This document shows, in pieces, positions 59,760 to 64,000 of a stretch of DNA of 64,000 nucleotides. The notes under the pieces are model-generated. The model saw nothing but the letters and a program-made list of their open reading frames with translations, made no database searches and had not been told where the DNA came from. A program made the translations under genes and the position numbers. Source of the DNA: Streptomyces sp. DSM 15324 (lineage in GTDB: Bacteria; Actinomycetota; Actinomycetes; Streptomycetales; Streptomycetaceae); contig NZ_KQ949027.1 in assembly GCF_001514285.1 (NCBI RefSeq), forward strand, positions 519,981 through 583,980. The letters are read 5' to 3'. Each line of letters opens with the position of its first letter. The first letter of the stretch is position 1.

Positions 59760-60623
59760 TCATGCCGGGCCCCCGTCCGCGAAGCCGCGCAGCGGGCGGG
59801 CGTCGAAGCGGTCCCGGGCCTGGTAGAGCAGCACGGCGCCGACGACCGTCAGCCCGGCGGCGACGGACTGGCCGGCCGCGGTGAAGGGGGCGAGGGGGCC
59901 CGCGGTGTGCGGCTGGGTCTCCAGCACGGCGAGCAGGGTCAGCCAGGCGCCGCCGACCAGCGCGGGCGCGAGGACCGGGCCCAGCCGGGCGGAGAGGGCG
60001 AGGCCGGTGGTGGTGAGGGCGAGGGCGGGCAGCAGCCAGGCCAGGGCCAGCAGTCCGTACCCCGGCAGGGCGAGGGTCGCCAGTCCGTTGAGCGCGAGGC
60101 CGGCGGTGAGGACCGCGACGGTGCGGATCATCAGCAGCCGGAAGCCGTGCAGCGGGGCGACGACCGCCATCTCGTAGGTCGGGTCGAGTCCGGGGCCGTA
60201 GGACAGCGCGACTCCGGCCAGCGGGAGCAGCGGGGCGAGCGCGAGGAACAGTCCGGGCAGGTCCGCGACCCGCACCGCCAGCACCGTCATGACCAGCAGG
60301 AACAGCACCGACAGCAGCCAGGAGCGGCGCAGTATCGGGGTCGCCGTGAGCAGCCGCGCGGTGTGGTCGGCCACGCCGATCCGCACCAGCAGGCGCTCGG
60401 TCAGGCTCGGCCGGGGCGCGTCCAGTTCGGCGTCCAGCCGCTCCCAGGCGGAGTCCAGCGCCACGGGGTCCGTGCCGGCCGCGAGCCTGGCCCGGCACTG
60501 CGCGCACCGGGTGAGGTGCGTGTCGGTGGACCACAGCAGGGGTGGCGCCAACTCGCCGAGGGCGTAGGCCCGCAGATCGTCCTCTGCCACATGCCATGTC
60601 ATGCCTGTGCCTCCCTCGGTCAT
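59760..60623 (-). CDS. Zinc-binding anti-sigma factor fused to membrane domain
   Basis: About 287 residues from the ATG at 60623; the ATG at 60602 is equally supported, because a 21-bp duplication places the same ribosome site before both. The N-terminal ZAS motif HLTRCAQC (H-x3-C-x2-C) would hold the ECF sigma factor; the rest has about six membrane helices resembling an ABC-2 permease rather than a single anchor. Follows the sigma gene. Confidence 0.85.
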   Translation of the reverse strand: MTEGGTGMTWHVAEDDLRAYALGELAPPLLWSTDTHLTRCAQCRARLAAGTDPVALDSAWERLDAELDAPRPSLTERLLVRIGVADHTARLLTATPILRRSWLLSVLFLLVMTVLAVRVADLPGLFLALAPLLPLAGVALSYGPGLDPTYEMAVVAPLHGFRLLMIRTVAVLTAGLALNGLATLALPGYGLLALAWLLPALALTTTGLALSARLGPVLAPALVGGAWLTLLAVLETQPHTAGPLAPFTAAGQSVAAGLTVVGAVLLYQARDRFDARPLRGFADGGPA

Positions 60624-60641
60624 GCCTGTGCCTCCCTCGGC
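60600..60641 (-). repeat. 21-bp tandem duplication of a translation start
   Basis: CATGCCTGTGCCTCCCTCGG(T) occurs at 60600-60620 and 60621-60641. On the minus strand each copy provides GGGAGG and an ATG, in frame with each other. Confidence 0.85.
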
Positions 60642-60696
60642 AGGTGCCGGTCGGCACCGTCGTCCGAGCGGTCGTCCCGGTCGTCCGCGATCCGTC

Positions 60697-61239
60697 TCAT
60701 GCCAGCGCCTCCCGCAACTGCTTGCGGGCGCGCAGAGCCCGCGTCTTGACCGTGCCGGGCGGGATGCCGAGCAGGACCGCGGCCTCCCTGGTGGTGAGTC
60801 CGTCGATGACGGTGGCCTGGAGGACGGCCCGCAGCTCCGGTGAGAGGCGGGTGAGGGCCCCGGCGAGGTCCCCGTGCTCCACCCCCGCGAGCACGCGTTC
60901 CTCCGCCGAGGCCTCGTCGCGGTGGCGCAGGCGCGACAGGACCTGGCGCAGGCGGCCGCGCGCGCCGTCGCCGCGCAGGGCGTCGACCAGCCGGCGCGCG
61001 GCGATGCGCCACAGCCAGCCGGCCACGTCGCCCTCCTCGCGATAGCGGGCGCTGCCCCGCCACACCGCGAGGAACGTCTCCTGCACGACGTCGTCGACTA
61101 TCCCGGGGTCGGCGCAGCGGCCGCGCATGCGCGCGGTCAGCCACGGCGCGAACCGCCGGTACAGCTCCTCGAAGGCGTGACGGTCCGCGTCTGCCGCGAT
61201 GGCCCGCAGCAGCTCCCCGTCGCTTCTCGTTTCGCTCAC
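60697..61239 (-). CDS. ECF sigma factor
   Basis: A 180-residue ECF sigma factor: region 2 (EELYRRFAPWLTARMRG ... DVVQETFLAVWRG) and region 4 (LRAVLQATVIDGLTTREAAV, GTVKTRALRARKQLREAL). It heads a five-gene operon with its likely anti-sigma and an ABC exporter. Ending MRRIADDRDD frames are shadows. Confidence 0.92.
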   Translation of the reverse strand: MSETRSDGELLRAIAADADRHAFEELYRRFAPWLTARMRGRCADPGIVDDVVQETFLAVWRGSARYREEGDVAGWLWRIAARRLVDALRGDGARGRLRQVLSRLRHRDEASAEERVLAGVEHGDLAGALTRLSPELRAVLQATVIDGLTTREAAVLLGIPPGTVKTRALRARKQLREALA

Positions 61240-61447
61240 ATCCCCTCATCGGTCCGGCCCCGCCGATCGGTTCACGGTCCGGCCCACGAATTTTCCTCGA
61301 GCCGTGGCGCGCCGCCGCCCACCGCCGCGACCTGGCCTTTCGTCCCGATCACGGGTCCGCGAAAGGGCAGTTGGGTCTCCGGCGGAAGCGCCCGGGGCGG
61401 ACCGGCAGCCTTCTCGATCTTGACTTTCCCCCCTCCCTTCCACCACC

Positions 61448-61471
61448 CTTTCACTACTCAATTAGTGAAAG
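61448..61471. promoter_or_regulatory. Operator of the YtrA-type regulator
   Basis: CTTTCACTA (61448-61456), CTCAAT, TAGTGAAAG (61463-61471): perfect 9-bp arms, 20 bases before the regulator start, the place expected for an autoregulated YtrA operon. Confidence 0.85.
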
Positions 61472-61491
61472 TAGGGAAGGGGGTGATCCGC

Positions 61492-61914
61492 GTGGTCGAG
61501 TACCGCATCGACCGGCACAGCGGCGTGGCCACCTACGTCCAGATCGTCCAGCAGACCAAACAGGCCCTGCGGCTCGGCGTGTTGCGGCCCGGGGACAAGC
61601 TGCCCACCGCCCGCGAGGTCGTCGAGGCGACCGCCATCAACCCGAACACCGTGCTGAAGGCGTACCGCGAGCTGGAGCGCGAGGGGCTGGTGGAGGCGCG
61701 ACGCGGGCTCGGCACGTTCGTGCGGCGCGGCCTGAGCACCGCCCCGGCCGACTCGCCCCTGCGCACCGAACTGGACGCCTGGGCCGTACGCGCCCGGGAC
61801 ACCGGCCTGGACCGCGAGGACGTCGCCGCGCTCTTCACCGCCGTACTCGATGAACACTTCGCCCCGCCGGCCGCTCGCACGGAGCCCGCACACCCCCAAG
61901 GAGACCCCTCATGA
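61492..61914 (+). CDS. GntR/YtrA-type regulator of ABC exporter operon
   Basis: A 140-residue regulator: winged helix (LPTAREVVEATAINPNTVLK, AYRELEREGLVEARRGLGTF) and a short C-terminal dimerisation region typical of the YtrA subgroup, which usually controls the adjoining ABC transporter. Start GTG 61492 (AGGGGG upstream) is preferred over GTG 61483. Its stop overlaps the ATPase start (ATGA). Confidence 0.92.
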   Translation: MVEYRIDRHSGVATYVQIVQQTKQALRLGVLRPGDKLPTAREVVEATAINPNTVLKAYRELEREGLVEARRGLGTFVRRGLSTAPADSPLRTELDAWAVRARDTGLDREDVAALFTAVLDEHFAPPAARTEPAHPQGDPS

Positions 61915-62906
61915 CCGACCTCGCCATGACGGCCACCGCGCTCGGCAGGCGATTCGGCCGACGCGGGGGCGGGGGCTGGGCACTGCGGAACTGCACGTTC
62001 CGGCTGCCCGCCGGACGAGTCTGCGCCGTCGTCGGGCCCAACGGGGCCGGGAAGTCCACGCTCCTCTCCCTCGCCGCCGGGCTGCTGGTCCCCACCGAGG
62101 GCACCGTCACCGTCCTCGGCACCGACCCCGCGTCCGCACGCGCGCGTGTCGGCTACGTCGCCCAGGACAAGCCGCTGCACCCCCAGCTCACGATCGCCGA
62201 GACCCTGCGCATGGGCGCCCACCTCAACCCGGGCCGCTGGGAGGCCGCGGCCGCCGAGCGGATCGTCGCCGCGGGCGAGCTCGACCCCCGGCGCAGGATC
62301 CGCGCGCTCTCCGGCGGCCAGCGCACCCGGGTCGCCCTCGCGCTCGCCCTCGCCAAGCGGCCCGAGCTGCTGCTCCTGGACGAGCCGATGGCCGACCTCG
62401 ACCCGCTCGCCCGGCACGAGCTGATGGGCGCCCTCATGTCCCAGGCGGCACAGCACGGGACGACGATCATGATGTCGTCGCACGTCGTCGCCGAGCTGGA
62501 GGACTCCTGCGACCATCTGCTGCTGGTCGGCGGCGGCCGGGTGCGGCTGGCCGGGGAGATCGACGAGCTGCTGGCCGCCCACGCGCGCGTGAGCGCGACG
62601 GCGGAGGGCGTGGAGGCCACGGAGGGCGTGGAGGGCACGGAAGGCGTGGAGGGCACGGAAGGCGTGGAGGGCACGGAAGGCGTGGAGGGCACGGCGGTGG
62701 CCGGGCTCGCCGGCCTCTCCGCGCACACGGTCGTCGAGTCCCGGGTGACCGGCCGCCAGGTCACCGCGCTGATCCGCCCCGCCGGCCGCCTCCCCGACGA
62801 CTGGCGCACCTCGGCGCCCTCCCTGGAGGAACTCCTCCTCGCCTATCTGCGCAACCCCGACGCCGCCTCCCTCGCCCCGGCCGCCCCCGAGGAGGCCCTG
62901 GCGTGA
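61911..62906 (+). CDS. ABC transporter ATPase with TEGVEG repeats
   Basis: A 331-residue ATPase: Walker A GPNGAGKST, signature LSGGQRTRV, Walker B LLLLDEPMADLDP. Residues 233-262 hold about five copies of a TEGVEG-type unit encoded by an 18-nt tandem repeat (62607-62693), so length probably varies between strains. The C-terminal part (VTGRQVTALIRPAGRLPDDW) is typical of YtrB/Bce-like ATPases. Confidence 0.92.
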   Translation: MTDLAMTATALGRRFGRRGGGGWALRNCTFRLPAGRVCAVVGPNGAGKSTLLSLAAGLLVPTEGTVTVLGTDPASARARVGYVAQDKPLHPQLTIAETLRMGAHLNPGRWEAAAAERIVAAGELDPRRRIRALSGGQRTRVALALALAKRPELLLLDEPMADLDPLARHELMGALMSQAAQHGTTIMMSSHVVAELEDSCDHLLLVGGGRVRLAGEIDELLAAHARVSATAEGVEATEGVEGTEGVEGTEGVEGTEGVEGTAVAGLAGLSAHTVVESRVTGRQVTALIRPAGRLPDDWRTSAPSLEELLLAYLRNPDAASLAPAAPEEALA

Positions 62907-63013
62907 GTACGGAGAGCACCGTGAACACCGCGACCACTGCCGACACCGGCAGCACCGTCAGCACTCCCCGACCCGCCCGCTCGCCCTACCCCGCTCAGGA
63001 GGCAGCCGTATGA
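62903..63013 (+). CDS. 36-residue Thr/Ser-rich peptide between ATPase and permease
   Basis: GTG 62903 overlaps the ATPase stop (GTGA) and its stop overlaps the permease ATG at 63010 (ATGA). The peptide (STESTVNTATTADTGSTVST PRPARSPYPAQEAAV, in two pieces) is unlike any family. Overlap at both ends suggests a coupling frame, if translated. Confidence 0.4.
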   Translation: MSTESTVNTATTADTGSTVSTPRPARSPYPAQEAAV

Positions 63014-64000
63014 CCGCCGTCGCCCGCCCGCGAACCGGCGCCGCCCCGCAGCCCGCCACCGAGGCCGTGTCGCCCGGTGCCTCCTGGGGCACCGTCCGTA
63101 CGGTCCTGCGGCTGCACCGCACCGCGCTCGTCGTCTGGACGCTCGTCGTCGTCGGCCTGAGCGGCTGCCTGGTGTGGCTCGGCACGGTCACCGCCGACGA
63201 CGAGCGCGCCGCCCAGGAGGCCTGCGACCGCGTGGGCCAGGACTTCTGCGACACGACGACGTTGTACTTCATGAGTGGCATGGACCTGATCGGTCTGTGC
63301 CTCGGTTACTCGTTGCTCGTGGTGGCCGCCTTCGCCGGCGGCTCGCTGATCGGCCGCGAGATGGAGAACGGCACCGCACACCTCGCGTGGACCCAGGGCA
63401 TCAGCCCCGTCCGCTGGCTCACCGCCAAGCTCGCCGTGCCCGCGCTGGTGCTGACCGCGAGCACCACCGCGCTGGTCCTCCTCTTCCGCTGGGCCTGGGA
63501 CGGCAACCGGGACCTCCTCTACCACGACTGGATGGGCCAAGCGTTCACCGCCCGCGGCCCGGCGGCCGTCGCCTACGTGCTGTGCGCCCTCGCCATCGGC
63601 GCGCTCGCCGGGCTGCTGCTGCGCCGCGCGCTGCCCGCCCTCGCCGCCGCCACCGGTACGACCTGGGCACTCTCCTTCGGCATCTCGCTGTACCGCGCCC
63701 GGCTGTGGCCCACGGTGACCAGCACCTCGACGACGAACGGCCACCCCCACATCCCCGACGCCGCATGGCAGGTGGAGAACGGCGCGCTGATCCACGGCCG
63801 GCGGGTCGCGAACTTCGCGTCCTGGCGGTGCGACGGCAGCGCCGCCGAGATGCGGCGCTGCGTCGACGAGCAGGGCCTCACCGGCTACTACGCCTCCTAC
63901 CACCCCGAATCCCACTACTGGCCGATCCAGCTCCTGGAGACCGGGATCGTGCTCGCCGTCACCGTCCTCGCCACCGTGGCCGTCTACCGGCTGGTACGCC
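63010..64000 (+). CDS. ABC-2-type permease, N-terminal part
   Basis: At least 330 residues; the gene runs off the right edge. AGGAGG precedes ATG 63010. Membrane helices at about 40-55, 95-120, 145-165, 185-205 and 310-330 with a large outer loop (RVGQDFCDTTTLYFMSG and later Cys). Forms an exporter with the ATPase upstream. Confidence 0.88.
   Translation, partial: MTAVARPRTGAAPQPATEAVSPGASWGTVRTVLRLHRTALVVWTLVVVGLSGCLVWLGTVTADDERAAQEACDRVGQDFCDTTTLYFMSGMDLIGLCLGYSLLVVAAFAGGSLIGREMENGTAHLAWTQGISPVRWLTAKLAVPALVLTASTTALVLLFRWAWDGNRDLLYHDWMGQAFTARGPAAVAYVLCALAIGALAGLLLRRALPALAAATGTTWALSFGISLYRARLWPTVTSTSTTNGHPHIPDAAWQVENGALIHGRRVANFASWRCDGSAAEMRRCVDEQGLTGYYASYHPESHYWPIQLLETGIVLAVTVLATVAVYRLVR

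Noticed and set aside
1..64000. tRNA or rRNA genes
   Set aside because: No cloverleaf with a TTCGAATC-type arm in the right setting was seen, including at the island edges.

Overview
The window is high-GC actinobacterial DNA from a Streptomyces chromosome. The gene set, GTG starts, 4-nt stop/start overlaps, leaderless genes and several proteins nearly restricted to Streptomyces (DevA/DevE, RsiG, Nur, a GlnR nearly identical to that of S. coelicolor) all point there. Most of it is conserved core; one roughly 5 kb low-quality island (about 8.1-13.0 kb) is a decayed mobile element, and a few smaller relics lie elsewhere.

Layout. 0-7.6 kb: carD (partial), a lipoprotein, the phosphate-control genes phoP-phoR and divergent phoU around an 11-nt-repeat PHO box, a Cys-rich miniprotein, a nickel-binding protein, a rhomboid protease, a membrane protein and a CsbD-like protein. 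7.6-13.0 kb: accessory island with small hypothetical genes, decayed repeats, and the remains of an actinomycete integrative element (SpdD relic, integrase C-terminus, L7/L12-like protein). 13-24.3 kb: gpmA, an MFS exporter, YbjN, mshA, a methyltransferase-like protein, an NlpC/P60 hydrolase, a PP2C phosphatase, the DUF2516/HBHA-like/HTH cluster and HdeD. 24.3-31.5 kb: vapBC relic, DUF3152 protein, a permease relic, HAD protein, HelR-type RNA polymerase recycler with TetR, and a double-kinase-domain APH protein. 31.6-36 kb: three paralogous GntR regulators including devA-devB and devE; two have a small divergent membrane protein and palindromic operators. 36-49.3 kb: Eis-like acetyltransferase, rsiG, dtd, ygfZ, nur, nitrobindin, a sulfur-transfer group (sseA, DUF1416, DsrE) with a Cys-codon leader peptide, LmeA-like protein, MoaD-like protein, hydrolase, glnR and a LacI regulator. 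49.4-64 kb: an HtrA-like protease with a CssRS-like two-component system, secreted 5'-nucleotidase, mshD, and two ABC-exporter operons, one led by an ECF sigma factor and one by a YtrA-type GntR regulator.

How the genes fit together. The window is rich in global control: phosphate (PhoRP/PhoU), nitrogen (GlnR), nickel (Nur), development (DevA/E, RsiG), secretion stress (CssRS-like/HtrA) and envelope export. Both the first and last enzymes of mycothiol synthesis (mshA, mshD) are present. Several regulators carry a visible operator next to their own gene: the HTH gene at 23.2 kb, devA, devE, the YtrA-type gene at 61.5 kb and, less surely, the TetR gene. The best candidates for little-described biology are the GntR/small-membrane-protein modules at 32-36 kb, the Cys-codon leader peptide ahead of sseA, and the direct-repeat array shared by the HtrA and CssRS-like genes.
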